Notes: generated by a model not told the origin, from the letters alone. Positions 52,167 to 62,288 are shown, numbered from the stretch's first letter. The stretch: DNA of 64,000 nucleotides from Terriglobia bacterium (GCA_020073015.1 JAIQFZ010000007.1:1-64000); one strand, 5' to 3'. A program made the numbers and translations.

Positions 52167-52206
52167 CCGAGCTGCGCTCGGCGGGACGGGCAAGAATGCC
52201 CGTCCC
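52167..52206. repeat. double palindrome
   Basis: CCGAGCTGCGCTCGG followed by GGGACGGGCA-AGAA-TGCCCGTCCC (52183-52206, perfect 10-bp stem). The first part is similar to the second stem of family B. Confidence 0.6.
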
Positions 52207-52274
52207 CACACAGGAAGATTCCTTGGACGCGGGCTCGCTGAGTAGAGGAACGCAAGGTCGTCCCTCGACTCCGC

Positions 52275-52299
52275 AGGAACTTCACTTCGTGAAGTTCCT
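52275..52299. repeat. perfect 11-bp palindrome
   Basis: AGGAACTTCAC-TTC-GTGAAGTTCCT inside CTCGACTCCGC...GCTCGGGATGAC, a short dispersed-repeat type common in GC-rich genomes. Confidence 0.55.
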
Positions 52300-52356
52300 G
52301 CTCCGCTCGGGATGACACGGGTGCAAGGGTATACGGTGCGTAGCGAACTTCCGTTT

Positions 52357-52385
52357 TTGTGTTGGGGTTGGTTGGGGTGTACTAT
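52357..52385 (+). promoter_or_regulatory. promoter of the aminotransferase gene
   Basis: TTGTGT (52357-52362), a 17-base spacer, and TACTAT (52380-52385), 28 bases before the ATG at 52413. Confidence 0.45.
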
Positions 52386-52412
52386 GGCGCGTTTCTGGAA
52401 AGGCGGAGTTGC

Positions 52413-53702
52413 ATGCTGGATCGTCGGGGATTTCTTTCGTCGTCGCTGGCCGTGAGTGCGGGGTTGGCTTTTCGGGGCAGTTTGTGGGCGCAACTGGAAG
52501 CTTTGCCGTCGAAGCTGCCGGAGCGGTCACTGTATGACTCGAATGAGGACGCGTATTGGCGCGAGATGCGGAAGCAGTTTCTGATTCCGGCGGAGGAAGT
52601 GTATTTGAACAACGGCACGGTGGGGTCGAGTCCGGCGCCGGTGTTGCGGGCGGTGTTCGAGGGATATGAGGCGTGCGAGAAGTTGAACGAGGCCGATCCG
52701 GAGGACTATCCGATCTGGGGATACGCGTCGTGGAACCAGTTCCGCGATCCGCTGGCGGCGTTTGTGGGTTGCGACCGGAACGAGATCGCTTTGCTGCGGA
52801 ATGCCACCGAAGCCAACAGCTACATTGCGAACGGCGTCGATCTGAAGCCTGGCGACGAAGTGTTGATAACGGACCAGGAGCATCCCGGAGGCGAGCACCC
52901 GTGGGATTTGCGCGCCAAGCGCTACGGGATCGTGGTGAAGAAGATCACGCTGCCGAGGCCGGTAGACAATCCCGCGCAAGTGCTGAATCTGTTCAGCGAC
53001 GCGATCACTCCACGAACGCGCGTTTTGTTCTTCAGCCACATCAGCACATTCTCCGGAGTCGTGCTGCCGGCCAAGGAGCTGTGCGCGCTGGCTCGAAGCA
53101 AAGGAATTCTCTCAGCGGTCGATGGCGCGCATGTTCCGGGGATGATGCGGCTGAACCTGCACGAACTGGGTTGTGATATGTACTCGTCAAGTCCGCACAA
53201 GTGGCTGCAGTCGCCCAAGGGGTCGGGATTCCTGTTTGTACGCGATGAAGTGATTGACCGGGTCTGGAACACGATTGCGACCGAGGGCTGGGACGATGTG
53301 AAGATCCGAGCCGAAAGATTCCAGCGGATCGGGAGTTCGAATGTGCCGGCGCTGTGGGGATTGCGGGCATCGATTCAGCTGGCAAACGAAATTGGCATGG
53401 AGCGGATCGAGCGGCGGCACCGGCAGTTGTGTGACTACATTCTGGCGGCGATGCTCAAACGCGGCGCGGTGTCGTGGACTTCTCCGGATGCGACGCTGCG
53501 GTGCGCGATCGCGACCGTGAACGTGCCGCCGTTGCCGAGGATGGAGCTGGAAGAGTGGCTGTGGAAGGAAAAGAAAATCCGCATCCGTGGCGCCGATCCG
53601 CACAAGCTGCGGCTGTCGACGCCGTATTACATCTCGCGGGCGGATATTGACCGGTATCTGGAGGCGTTTGACGAGTTCAGGAAGAAGAAGGGCGTCGCGT
53701 GA
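52413..53702 (+). CDS. Tat-exported class V aminotransferase-fold PLP enzyme
   Basis: A 429-residue protein. The N terminus DRRGFLSSSLAVSAG is a twin-arginine signal. The catalytic domain is a class V aminotransferase/isopenicillin-N-epimerase type: NNGTVGSSP phosphate loop, RNATEANSY, TDQEHPGG, the PLP-stacking DGAHVPG with the pyridine-binding Asp, and the Schiff-base lysine in SSSPHKWLQ. The substrate (cysteine-type, amino acid or other) is not evident. The gene starts at the ATG giving the Tat signal; the frame is open to 52359. Confidence 0.88.
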   Translation: MLDRRGFLSSSLAVSAGLAFRGSLWAQLEALPSKLPERSLYDSNEDAYWREMRKQFLIPAEEVYLNNGTVGSSPAPVLRAVFEGYEACEKLNEADPEDYPIWGYASWNQFRDPLAAFVGCDRNEIALLRNATEANSYIANGVDLKPGDEVLITDQEHPGGEHPWDLRAKRYGIVVKKITLPRPVDNPAQVLNLFSDAITPRTRVLFFSHISTFSGVVLPAKELCALARSKGILSAVDGAHVPGMMRLNLHELGCDMYSSSPHKWLQSPKGSGFLFVRDEVIDRVWNTIATEGWDDVKIRAERFQRIGSSNVPALWGLRASIQLANEIGMERIERRHRQLCDYILAAMLKRGAVSWTSPDATLRCAIATVNVPPLPRMELEEWLWKEKKIRIRGADPHKLRLSTPYYISRADIDRYLEAFDEFRKKKGVA

Positions 53703-53830
53703 CCTCAGGGGTTCTAACGCGGGTTTATGAGCTCCGGCTCTGATCACTATTCACGATCCACTATCACCACCGCGAATCCTCGCAGGTCCTGTAAAATCGT
53801 CACCGCAGGTGGGGAGCGAGGAGGTGACCT

Positions 53831-55444
53831 ATGCGACTCATTCCAACTCTGGCGGTGGTGCTTCTACTGAACGTTAGCGCGCTTCTGGCTGATGAGGGCC
53901 ATCATCACGCGCTTAGCGAACAGGAGGTCGGCTCCGTGCACTTTACTACCTCTTGTTCGAAGGCCGTCCAGACCAGCTTTCAGCGAGCGGTCGCCCTGCT
54001 GCATTCGTTCCAGTACGAACAGGCGAGGGCTGCATTCAACGACATTTCCCGGCAGGATCCGCAATGTGCGATGGCGCAGTGGGGCGTTGCCATGTCGCAC
54101 TATCACGGACTGTGGCACAGCGGCGACCTGGCCGCCGGCCGCGAGGCGCTCCATCGAGCGCAGCAGACTGCGTCGCGCAATACCGCCACAACTCCACGCG
54201 AGCGCTCCTACATTGATGCGCTCTCCGAAATTTACAAAGAAGATGGGAAAGACGAGTACGCCCATGCGCAGGCCTGCGAACAGAAACTGGCGGCGCTGCA
54301 GGCTTCTTATCCCGACGATACCGAAGCCTCGATCTTTCACGCTCTGATGCTCGACGTCACCGCGCCCAAGACGGATAAAACCTTTGCCAACCAACGCAAG
54401 TGCGGTGAGATTCTCGAGCCGATTTTCGCCAAGCAGCCGAACCATCCCGGCGTGGCGCATTACATCATTCATTGCTACGACAGCCCGGCGCTAGCGGAGA
54501 AAGGCTTGGGCGCTGCGCGCAAGTACGCGACCATTGCGCCCGCGTCCGCCCATGCCAACCACATGCCGTCGCATCTGTTCACCCGCGTTGGATCCTGGGA
54601 CGAATCCATTCATTCCAACTTGCGTTCTGCTGAACTGGCCAGGGATGCCGAGGCCACGTCTTCCAACGGCGAAGCGCGCGACCAGCGCCTGCACGCCATG
54701 GACTATCTCGAATATGCCTACCTGCAGAGTGGACGCGTCAGCGATGCCCGCTCCGTCCTTGATCAAATGAACGCCCTGCCGCCTGTTTCCGGGCTCACGC
54801 TCACCGGCGACTACGCCCGGGCAGCGGTCCCCGCCCGCTACGACGTGGAGTTGGGCAAGTGGGAGGATGCCGCCCGCCTGCGCCCCATCGCCGACAGCGT
54901 TCCCTGGGCGCAAGCCATCACTTGGATGGCGGTTGGCCTGGGAGCGGCTCACTCTAACGATCGCACTCGCGCGTCCGAAGCAGAGCGGAACCTGGCCAGC
55001 CTCCGCGATGCCGCCCAATCGAAAAGTCCGTACTGGTCGAATCAGATCGAAGTCCAGCACCGGGAAGTGGCGGCATGGATTGCGCAAGCTTCTAACAAGC
55101 CTGATGACGCTTTGGCCGGCATGCGCTCCGCCGTCGAACTCGAAGAGAGCATGGACAAGGACGCCGTAACGCCCGGCGCGGTCGTCCCCGCCCGTGAGTT
55201 GCTTGCCCAGTTGCTGCAGGCCCAAGGCCGGCCGCAAGATAGTTTCGTGGAGTATGAAACCGTTCTGAAGACAGCTCCCAACCGTTTCAACGCGCTGTGG
55301 GGAGCGGCTTCCACGGCGGAGTCGACTGGCAACACGAGCACGGCCTCAACCTATTTCCGAAAATTAATCGGCATTGGAGTCGGCGCCGAGCGCCCGGAAC
55401 TGGAGACTGCACGCAAGAAGGTCGGAGTAGTAGCTCGAAACTGA
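53831..55444 (+). CDS. exported TPR-like repeat protein
   Basis: A 537-residue protein: signal peptide (1-20), a His-rich stretch after it (GHHHAL), then helical TPR-like repeats across most of the length. QQRAVALLHSFQYEQARAAF-type and DPQCAMAQWGVAMSHYH are typical of a TPR family widespread in Acidobacteria and Bacteroidetes. Several Cys (SCSKA, DPQCAM, QACEQK, RKCGEI, IHCYD) and the HANHMPSHLFTRVGSW segment are conserved-looking. No catalytic site is seen; it is likely a binding scaffold in the periplasm. Confidence 0.8.
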   Translation: MRLIPTLAVVLLLNVSALLADEGHHHALSEQEVGSVHFTTSCSKAVQTSFQRAVALLHSFQYEQARAAFNDISRQDPQCAMAQWGVAMSHYHGLWHSGDLAAGREALHRAQQTASRNTATTPRERSYIDALSEIYKEDGKDEYAHAQACEQKLAALQASYPDDTEASIFHALMLDVTAPKTDKTFANQRKCGEILEPIFAKQPNHPGVAHYIIHCYDSPALAEKGLGAARKYATIAPASAHANHMPSHLFTRVGSWDESIHSNLRSAELARDAEATSSNGEARDQRLHAMDYLEYAYLQSGRVSDARSVLDQMNALPPVSGLTLTGDYARAAVPARYDVELGKWEDAARLRPIADSVPWAQAITWMAVGLGAAHSNDRTRASEAERNLASLRDAAQSKSPYWSNQIEVQHREVAAWIAQASNKPDDALAGMRSAVELEESMDKDAVTPGAVVPARELLAQLLQAQGRPQDSFVEYETVLKTAPNRFNALWGAASTAESTGNTSTASTYFRKLIGIGVGAERPELETARKKVGVVARN

Positions 55445-55491
55445 AGCGTGCCCAGAGATGGCCCACCCTTTGCCCCTAACCACCCGAGGTT

Positions 55492-55524
55492 GCCCCACCC
55501 TTGCGTCCTGTGCAAGGGTGGGGC
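55492..55524. repeat. family C stem-loop, 13-bp perfect stem
   Basis: See 46842-47060 and 55696-55724 for related copies. The position soon after a gene stop could also give weak termination. Confidence 0.65.
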
Positions 55525-55695
55525 TGTCCATCAGATCGCTCCATAAGATTCTGGCTTATGCCCTTCTTCTGGGGGCGGAGGAGTTTCCGATAGTATGACT
55601 ACGACGGAGCCGGATCGGTTCTGGTGAACGAGCAACAAACGGTGAAACTGAAGCAGCAAACGACGAACAAAAGTTCGAATGACAGTCAAAGTCTT

Positions 55696-55724
55696 CCCAC
55701 CCTTGCAAAGTGCGCAAGGGTGGG
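55696..55724. repeat. family C stem-loop, 11-bp perfect stem
   Basis: CCCACCCTTGC-AAAGTGC-GCAAGGGTGGG, with the same stem as the copy 200 bases to the left. Confidence 0.65.
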
Positions 55725-55819
55725 GCAGCCTCAGTTGTCGTGGGAACTCACAGGTGGGCCAGCCCCCCGACACGGCTATCTAATCAGCCATAATCTCAAG
55801 CGCGTGCAGTAGAGTCCCC

Positions 55820-57109
55820 ATGCCACCACCCGCCACCGCCGCTCGCCTCGGTCCCATCCCCAGACTGGCGCTCGTCGTTTTTTTTCTGATCTCGACTGGA
55901 GTGAGTGGGCGACAAACGCTCTGGTATTTTTCACACGGCCCGACGGTCACAGATTTCAGAATATTCATGACCGGCATCGATATGATGCGCTCCGGCGAGG
56001 GCCACGATCTCTACCACTTTGATGCCCAGCAACGGGTTCAAACGCGTCTCTATCCCGAAACCAAGGGCAGTGGCCTGATACCTTTCAACCACCTTGCGTT
56101 CGAATTGTTGTATTACTGGCCAATCTCCCGACTCCCGTATCACAGCGCGCTGATCGCCTGGGCCATGATCAACGTGGTTTTCGTATTCCTCATTGGTTGG
56201 CTGCTCGCGCCTTATACGCAAGCGCTCCGACACACAGCAGGCGTACCGCTCGCTCTCTATTTGCTCGCATTTTATCCCGTCATATTTGCCATGGGACAAG
56301 GACAAGACTCACTTGTATTCTTCTTGTTACTCGTCCTGTCTTTGCGCGCCTTGGACACGGACCGCACGTTTCTTGCCGGATTTATTCTGGCGCTGGCCAG
56401 CTTCAAGTTCCATCTCGCACTGCTAATCCTCTTCTTCGTTTTCTTTTTGCCTGGAAAATGGCGTGGGCTGGCGGGCTTTGCCGCGGGTGGGGTTGTAGTG
56501 GGTGGAATCTCGCTGGCGATGGTCGGGCCTCACCTCATCCCCGAGTACCTTGCGATGCTCCGCAATCAGGGAGTCATGACGCCCTGGGGATTCATTCCCT
56601 GGTACATGCCCAATCTGCGCGGCTTATTGGAGTGGGGGCTCGCACCGCAGCTCGACCTCGGCAGCATTCTTCCCGTCATTTTCATGGCGTCCGCCGTCGT
56701 CGGTGTGGTGGCGACATGGCTCACCCTGCGCAGCCGCGCTCAGCAAGACCCCAGCCTCGCATACGCGGTGGCTATTCTGACCACCGTGCTACTCAGCTAC
56801 CACCTCCACATGCAAGACCTGGCCATGGCCGCCCTGCCGATGCTGGTACTGCTCGACAGAATGATCCGCGAGCGCACCATGCGTCCCGAGACTGCCGGTG
56901 CCGCAACCACGCATCGAACGTTCTCGCCAACATGGACCGCCAGTATGGTACTGGCCGTGGCCAGCCTTTATCTGTTCCGCATTGCCGGCGAGCCCTTCCC
57001 GGTCCTGCAAATTCGCGGCTGCTTGCTTGCTGTGCCGGTATTTCTTCTGTGGATGGTGGCTTTGCACGCGTGGTGCTCGATCCGGTCAACCGTACGGGTG
57101 GCAGCGTAG
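55820..57109 (+). CDS. GT87 (DUF2029)-like membrane mannosyltransferase
   Basis: A 429-residue protein with about 10-11 membrane helices. After the first helix, VTDFRIFMTGIDMM carries the Asp that is catalytic in GT87 enzymes such as PimE. HLYHFDAQ-like and FNHLAFELLYYWPISRLPY segments are typical of DUF2029. It would transfer a sugar from a polyprenyl-phosphate donor on the outer face. It is a single gene with no glycan operon around it, but the window encodes a GT2 donor synthase elsewhere. Confidence 0.85.
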   Translation: MPPPATAARLGPIPRLALVVFFLISTGVSGRQTLWYFSHGPTVTDFRIFMTGIDMMRSGEGHDLYHFDAQQRVQTRLYPETKGSGLIPFNHLAFELLYYWPISRLPYHSALIAWAMINVVFVFLIGWLLAPYTQALRHTAGVPLALYLLAFYPVIFAMGQGQDSLVFFLLLVLSLRALDTDRTFLAGFILALASFKFHLALLILFFVFFLPGKWRGLAGFAAGGVVVGGISLAMVGPHLIPEYLAMLRNQGVMTPWGFIPWYMPNLRGLLEWGLAPQLDLGSILPVIFMASAVVGVVATWLTLRSRAQQDPSLAYAVAILTTVLLSYHLHMQDLAMAALPMLVLLDRMIRERTMRPETAGAATTHRTFSPTWTASMVLAVASLYLFRIAGEPFPVLQIRGCLLAVPVFLLWMVALHAWCSIRSTVRVAA

Positions 57110-57221
57110 GCGAGTGGGTCCGTCGGAGCTGCGACGCCCTGAAAGAACGCCAGTTCCCCCTCGATACGTGCTGTTTTGCGGGCCGGTCTTTGTGGCAATC
57201 GTTCGATGGCTGAAAGCTGCT

Positions 57222-58355
57222 CTACGTCCAGCGGAACCAGCGCAATGCGAGGATGAACGAGATCCCTCCCCAGAGCGCGAGAATCAGAAGGCGCACCGAC
57301 TGCGACGGAAGTGAGGCGCCTTCGAGGATGGTGGCTCGCAGCGCGTCGTTGAGGGCGGTCAGCGGCAGGGCTTTGATGAAGGGCTGCGCCATGGCCGGGA
57401 AATGCTGGTAGGAGAAGAAGACGCCGGAGAAGATCCACATCGGCATCATCACCAGATTGATCAGGCCGCTGACGCTTTCAATTTTCTGCGCGCGGCAGGC
57501 AGTAAGCAGGCCGATTCCACCGAAGGCAATCGCGCCGAGCGTGCCCAGCAGCAGCACCGACACAATCGAGCCCAGCACGGGCATGTGAAACACCAGCACG
57601 CCGAAGCCGAGCAGCAGCGCGACTTCGATCACCATCAGGACCAGGCGGCTGCTGGTGAGGGCGAGCAGGAAGTCGGTGCGGCGCATCGGGGTGGCTACGA
57701 AGCGCTTCAGCAGCTTGCGCTGGCGCATCTCGACCAGCGCGAAGCCGATTCCCCACATGCCGGAGTTCATCAGGTTCATGCCGAGCAGGCCGGGGATGAG
57801 GAAGTCGATGTAGCGGGAACCGGGCTCGCTGGAGATTCTATTCGAGGTGGCGAGCGCGTCTTTGCGTCCCGCCGCAGCTTGAACGGCAGCATCGATCTCG
57901 GAACGCGAGAGCACGCTTTCGGGGCGCGACGGGTCGTAGTAATACGTGACGCTGCCATCGGGGTTGGGCTCGATCACCAGATCGACCTTTCCGAAATGAA
58001 AATCTTTGAGTGCCGCTTCGCGCTCGAGGACCGTCGCATGAATGGAAGAGTGGGCGGGCGACGACTGCAGCATGGCGAGGGTTTTGATGGCGCCGGCGTT
58101 TTGGACCACCGCGACCGAGGTGGTGTTGGCAGGCTTGTTGCGAAAAGCGATGCCGAGCCCAAAGGCCAGCAGCAGCGGAAAGCCGAACACCCAGAAGATG
58201 ATTTCCGGCTCACGTTTGAGTTCCAGCATACGAGCCCACAGCAGGTGCGTGTAACCGGACCAGCGTCCGTTGCGGCGCGTGGGAGCGGCGGGGATGGGCG
58301 GCCGACCTTCGAGTTTCGGAGTCTTGGGAATTGGCGTGGTGGTTTCGGTTGCCAT
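57222..58355 (-). CDS. ABC-2 type transporter permease
   Basis: A 377-residue permease with one N-terminal helix (about 50-70), an extracytoplasmic domain (75-190), and five helices (195-377), the topology of ABC-2/DrrB-NatB-like exporters. The ATG follows the stop of the ATPase gene immediately. Substrate unknown: drugs, lipids or ions are typical. Confidence 0.9.
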   Translation of the reverse strand: MATETTTPIPKTPKLEGRPPIPAAPTRRNGRWSGYTHLLWARMLELKREPEIIFWVFGFPLLLAFGLGIAFRNKPANTTSVAVVQNAGAIKTLAMLQSSPAHSSIHATVLEREAALKDFHFGKVDLVIEPNPDGSVTYYYDPSRPESVLSRSEIDAAVQAAAGRKDALATSNRISSEPGSRYIDFLIPGLLGMNLMNSGMWGIGFALVEMRQRKLLKRFVATPMRRTDFLLALTSSRLVLMVIEVALLLGFGVLVFHMPVLGSIVSVLLLGTLGAIAFGGIGLLTACRAQKIESVSGLINLVMMPMWIFSGVFFSYQHFPAMAQPFIKALPLTALNDALRATILEGASLPSQSVRLLILALWGGISFILALRWFRWT

Positions 58356-59288
58356 TTAGTCCTCCCGCAGATGGCGGCCGGTCAAGTTGACGAAGACATC
58401 TTCGAGGCTGGCCTGGCGCGTGCTCAGGTGTTCGAGTTGCTGGCCCTGATGATTCACTACTTCGAGCAGTGCTGGAATGGTAAGGTGCGGCTCGCGCACG
58501 TTGAGGCAGATGGTGCCGTTCTCGTTGCGCACGGATTCGACGCTGGGTAGAGCGCGCCAAGCATCGGTTCCCTGCCCGTTCGAGTTACCGCTGACTTCGA
58601 ACTCAACGACGTGATGGCCGCCGAGGCGGTCGATCAAGTCAGGTGGAGTTCCTTCGGCGATGATCTGGCCGTGATCGACGATGGCGAGGCGGTCGCAGAG
58701 GCGCTCGGCTTCGTCCATGTAGTGGGTGGTGAGCAGGACCGTGCCGCCCTTTTGCTGGAAGGCACGGACGATGTCCCAGAGCTGGCGGCGGCTTTGCGGA
58801 TCGAGTCCAGTGGTAGGTTCGTCGAGAAACAGAATGCGTGGGTTGCCGACCAGCGCGGTGGCTACGGCGAGGCGCTGCTTCTGGCCTCCGGAGAGCTTGC
58901 CGACCCAGCTGTCGGATTTCTCGGTGAGCTCGAGTTCGCGGAGAACGTCGGCGGCGGGGCGCGGTTCGCTGTAGAAACTGGCGAAGAGTTCGATGGTTTC
59001 GCGGACGTTCAGCTTTTCTGAGAGGCGCGTTTCCTGGAGGGAGATGCCGATCCACTCGCGCAACTGGCGCGGGTGGTCGGCCCAGGTGTGGCCGAAGATG
59101 CGGACGTCACCGGAAGTGGGCGCGAGCAGGCCTTCGAGGATTTCGATGGTGGTGGTCTTCCCTGCTCCGTTGGGACCGAGCAGGCCGAAACACTCGCCGG
59201 CTTCAATGCGCAGACTGACGCCGCGGACGGCTTCGACTTTGCCGTCGTAGGTCTTGCGCAGGTTGGTGCACTCGATGGGGGAGCCCAC
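58356..59288 (-). CDS. ABC transporter ATP-binding protein
   Basis: A 310-residue ATPase. Walker A GPNGAGKTTT, the Q-loop segment, signature LSGGQKQRLA, Walker B RILFLDEPTTGLD and the switch His in LLTTHYMDEAE are all intact. The C-terminal part (about 220-310) is the extra domain of drug/lipid exporters of the DrrA type. The start is GTG. It forms a two-gene exporter operon with the permease, adjoining without a gap. Confidence 0.93.
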   Translation of the reverse strand: MGSPIECTNLRKTYDGKVEAVRGVSLRIEAGECFGLLGPNGAGKTTTIEILEGLLAPTSGDVRIFGHTWADHPRQLREWIGISLQETRLSEKLNVRETIELFASFYSEPRPAADVLRELELTEKSDSWVGKLSGGQKQRLAVATALVGNPRILFLDEPTTGLDPQSRRQLWDIVRAFQQKGGTVLLTTHYMDEAERLCDRLAIVDHGQIIAEGTPPDLIDRLGGHHVVEFEVSGNSNGQGTDAWRALPSVESVRNENGTICLNVREPHLTIPALLEVVNHQGQQLEHLSTRQASLEDVFVNLTGRHLRED

Positions 59289-59352
59289 GAGCAGATTGTA
59301 GCGTAGAAGAGGGAACCAACTATGCGAAGAGAAGCTCGCTGCTGCTGCTGCT

Positions 59353-59399
59353 GCGGAGCTTCGCTCCGCTGGACGGACGTGGGCGTCCGTCCCTACGTG
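59353..59399 (-). repeat. palindromic repeat, family B
   Basis: On the minus strand: CACGTAGGGACGGACGCCC, then a GGAGCGAAGCTCC stem. It lies directly after the phosphoesterase gene stop. A short CTG/GCT run (59337-59354) borders it. Confidence 0.7.
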
Positions 59400-59405
59400 A
59401 TTCGT

Positions 59406-62183
59406 TCAGGGTCTATGCTGTGTGGTTGGCATGGGCGCGTCGCCTTTGGCGTTGCGCCATAGGATTGCGTTTAGCTTTTTCGCGTCGGCGGCGTCGGGAC
59501 GGGAGAAATCCATTTGTGAGGATTCTTTCGCTCCGGGCGCTTTCTTCTCGTTCACTTGATAGAGGAGGCCGCTGCGCAGATTCTTATCGTCGGCCTGGTA
59601 TGGCGGCTGCGTTCCCGGGCCGGAGAACAGCGGCGTCATGAGCGGGGCGTGCGCGTCGAACAGGTTCATCGGAGGAAGGCCGAGAAGTTCTTCCATGGTA
59701 TGGATCACGCTGACCGTCGTATAGAAGTGATGGTCGACAAACGGCTTCTCTGCACGCGGGGAATACTTGCTGATGACGAAGGCGATGGAGCGGTGGGCAT
59801 CGACGTGGTCGGCGCCGTCTTGCGCGTCGTCTTCGAGGACGAAGATGGCGGTGTCGTCCCAGTAGGGACTGTGGGAGACGGCATCGACCACGCGGCCTAA
59901 CGCTAGATCGTTGTCGGCAACGGAAGCTTGGGGCGAGGGCTTGCTGGGACGCGTGCCTCCGGTGTGGTCGTCGGGAAGATAGAGCAGGGTGAACTGTGGG
60001 AGTTGTTTTGGTGTCCCCTTCTGCTTCACGAACTCGTCGAACTCGCGCAGGAATTCGTCGGCTCGGAGCTGGTCGGGATAGTCGGTTTCGAAATCCGGGA
60101 AGAGTGGGTCGTAGTGGTCGCGCAGTGCGGCTTTGGTGGGACGCATGCGCTTCAGTTGTGGAATCGCCCATGGCCACGGGCTCGGGCCACCGCGCGGATT
60201 GCCGACGTTCTTGGGTAGGGGCTCACCTTTCTTGATTTCAGTCACCGGGCAGCTGGCCGAGGCGGACGAGGGTGTTCCCTGCTTCGGCGAACTTACCTTT
60301 TGGTTTTTGCACCAGACCGCGTGGATGAATTCTCCGTAGATGCGATAGGTGAAGGCGCGTTTCGCGAGGTTATCCCAGATGAAACCGGTGCCCGGATCGT
60401 CAACGTCGGGGATGTCGTGTTCGAGAGGTAGTTCGTCAGCCACGCTGCCGTCGGCGTCGTAGGTGCGCTCTTTGCTGCGATAACCGATGGGCCAGTTTTT
60501 CTCGTTGTAGTCGGAGGTAATCGAGGCAGTGGACCAGATGTGGCCGTCGCCGGAGACTTCTCCGCTGTCATAGAAATTGTCGAGCACGCCGAACTGGAGC
60601 GCGAGCTTGTGCTCGTTGGGCGTGATATCGGCGCCGTACATGGTGAGCGATGGGTCGCCGTCACCTACGGGCAGGTCACCGAGGATTTGATCGTAGGTGC
60701 GGTTCTCTTTAAGAACGTAGATCACGTGGCGGATGGGATTGCTTCCGGCGGCGAAAGTGAACTTGCCGGGATCGACGCGGAGAAGGTTATCTTCTTCGAC
60801 TTGATGTGTGTAGGCGGCGAGGTTTTTGTCGATGTCGGCGAGGCTGAGGCGCTGGATGGAGCCGCCGATCAAGGTTGGAATGTAGGGGTGTTCCTTTCTT
60901 TTCCGTTCACCTTTCAGCGTGCCCTGCATGTTGTTGGGGCCGCTACTTTCTCCTTTGGCGGTGGCGATGAGCAAGTCGTTGCCAGCGATGGCGAGCGCGC
61001 TGGGATACCACTCGGTGGGGATGAAGCCGAGGGGAGGAACCTCGTGCCATTCTTTTGCCGCATTGAGATCAAAGACGACGATCGCATCGAGCGACGCGCA
61101 CGCAACGAACAACCGCTTGCCGTCAGGCGAAAGCGCGCCGGCTTGTGGGACCGAGCCCGCGTGGCCCACAAGATTCTCGAAGTTGGCGCGGAAAAGATGT
61201 TCCGTCTTGCCGTTTTTCAGATCAAGGGCGACAACGAAATCGAGGTCGGTGTTGCTCAGCGTGACGTATAGCTTATCTTCGTCAGGACTGAGCAGCATGA
61301 CCGTCGGGTGCGTACTGGGTGCAGTTGGATCCGTGCGGCCGAAAACGTCGTACCAAGCCTCGACCTTGCCCGTTTCAAGATTTACCTCAGCAACGGTAGA
61401 CGCGTTCCACAGGCTGACCCAGGCCTTGGTGCCTGCTTTGTTCGCGATCACTGTATACGGATATGCGGCGGGAACGTAGCGACTGCGGCTTAGGTCGAAG
61501 GACTTAAGAATCTGGCCGGAGGTGGTGTCGAGGACGATGACGTTGTCGGAAAGATTGTTGGCAACGAGCAGGCGGTCGCCCTTGGGGCCGGGGAGAACGG
61601 CGAGTCCTGCGGGGTATGGGAGAGCGGTTCCGGCGGGAGTTTTGCGAACGCCGTAAGCGACTTCTTTGCCTTCGGCGAGGCGCTGTGGAGGGATTTTGAT
61701 GAAGCGCTCAGGCGCGACTTGACCGTCCGTGAATTTGTAGACCGCGATGCCGTTGCCGGTGCTCTTTGGCTTCTCGCCGGTTGGGTCGGTAATCGAGCCC
61801 ATCGACGCGTAGAGGTGTTTGCCTTCGCGCGAGAATGCGAGGCCAAGGAAGTAGCTCTGGCGGGTGGTCTCCTCGTCGCTCAGTCGGTCGTCGGGGAAGT
61901 CGTGGAGCTGATTGTTGCTGAGATCGAGAATGGCGATCGACTGGCGTGCGCCGGTTTCCTGTGTGCCGTATCCCTGGTTGAGTAGCGCGGCATAGCGGCC
62001 GTCGGGACTGAGGGCGATGGTCGCGGGAAAGCTATTGGTGCGGGCGAGGTAGCCGGGGACGGGGAGCGTCAGGCTCTTACTGGTCGGAAGATTGATGCGG
62101 CGCGAGCGATCAGCAGCGCGTGCCACCACGAACACGACTAGAACCGCCGAAAGAGCAAGCGAGATAACGGCAAACTTTTTCAC
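59406..62183 (-). CDS. beta-propeller plus alkaline-phosphatase-like phosphoesterase
   Basis: A 925-residue exported protein. Signal peptide/anchor 1-23 (KKFAVISLALSAVLVVFVVARA). Residues about 40-455 are a seven-bladed YncE-like beta-propeller (YAALLNQGYG, SPDGKRLFVAC, LLVANNLSDNVIVLD). Residues 475-880 are a phosphoesterase/alkaline-phosphatase fold with YVLKENRTYDQILGD, GDGHIWSTASITSDY and IFVLEDDAQDGADHVDAHR, carrying metal-ligand-type Asp/His. The substrate is unknown; related enzymes hydrolyse phosphate esters. The GTG at 62183 gives the best signal peptide; an ATG at 62213 and a longer frame to 62282 are possible. Confidence 0.85.
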   Translation of the reverse strand: MKKFAVISLALSAVLVVFVVARAADRSRRINLPTSKSLTLPVPGYLARTNSFPATIALSPDGRYAALLNQGYGTQETGARQSIAILDLSNNQLHDFPDDRLSDEETTRQSYFLGLAFSREGKHLYASMGSITDPTGEKPKSTGNGIAVYKFTDGQVAPERFIKIPPQRLAEGKEVAYGVRKTPAGTALPYPAGLAVLPGPKGDRLLVANNLSDNVIVLDTTSGQILKSFDLSRSRYVPAAYPYTVIANKAGTKAWVSLWNASTVAEVNLETGKVEAWYDVFGRTDPTAPSTHPTVMLLSPDEDKLYVTLSNTDLDFVVALDLKNGKTEHLFRANFENLVGHAGSVPQAGALSPDGKRLFVACASLDAIVVFDLNAAKEWHEVPPLGFIPTEWYPSALAIAGNDLLIATAKGESSGPNNMQGTLKGERKRKEHPYIPTLIGGSIQRLSLADIDKNLAAYTHQVEEDNLLRVDPGKFTFAAGSNPIRHVIYVLKENRTYDQILGDLPVGDGDPSLTMYGADITPNEHKLALQFGVLDNFYDSGEVSGDGHIWSTASITSDYNEKNWPIGYRSKERTYDADGSVADELPLEHDIPDVDDPGTGFIWDNLAKRAFTYRIYGEFIHAVWCKNQKVSSPKQGTPSSASASCPVTEIKKGEPLPKNVGNPRGGPSPWPWAIPQLKRMRPTKAALRDHYDPLFPDFETDYPDQLRADEFLREFDEFVKQKGTPKQLPQFTLLYLPDDHTGGTRPSKPSPQASVADNDLALGRVVDAVSHSPYWDDTAIFVLEDDAQDGADHVDAHRSIAFVISKYSPRAEKPFVDHHFYTTVSVIHTMEELLGLPPMNLFDAHAPLMTPLFSGPGTQPPYQADDKNLRSGLLYQVNEKKAPGAKESSQMDFSRPDAADAKKLNAILWRNAKGDAPMPTTQHRP

Positions 62184-62288
62184 GTGCGAAAGGCCTCGGG
62201 AGGGTTGTACCATCCTGGCGCCAAGGGAAGCAAACAGGAGAAGAACATCAACGGCGCGTCCAGCAGGCCGGAAAGACCGCACGCACCT

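Larger units (their letters stand above)
55445..55819. other. gene-free gap with two family C stem-loops
   Basis: Perfect hairpins GCCCCACCCTTGC/GCAAGGGTGGGGC (55492-55524, 7-base loop) and CCCACCCTTGC/GCAAGGGTGGG (55696-55724, 7-base loop). Nothing else recognisable. Confidence 0.65.
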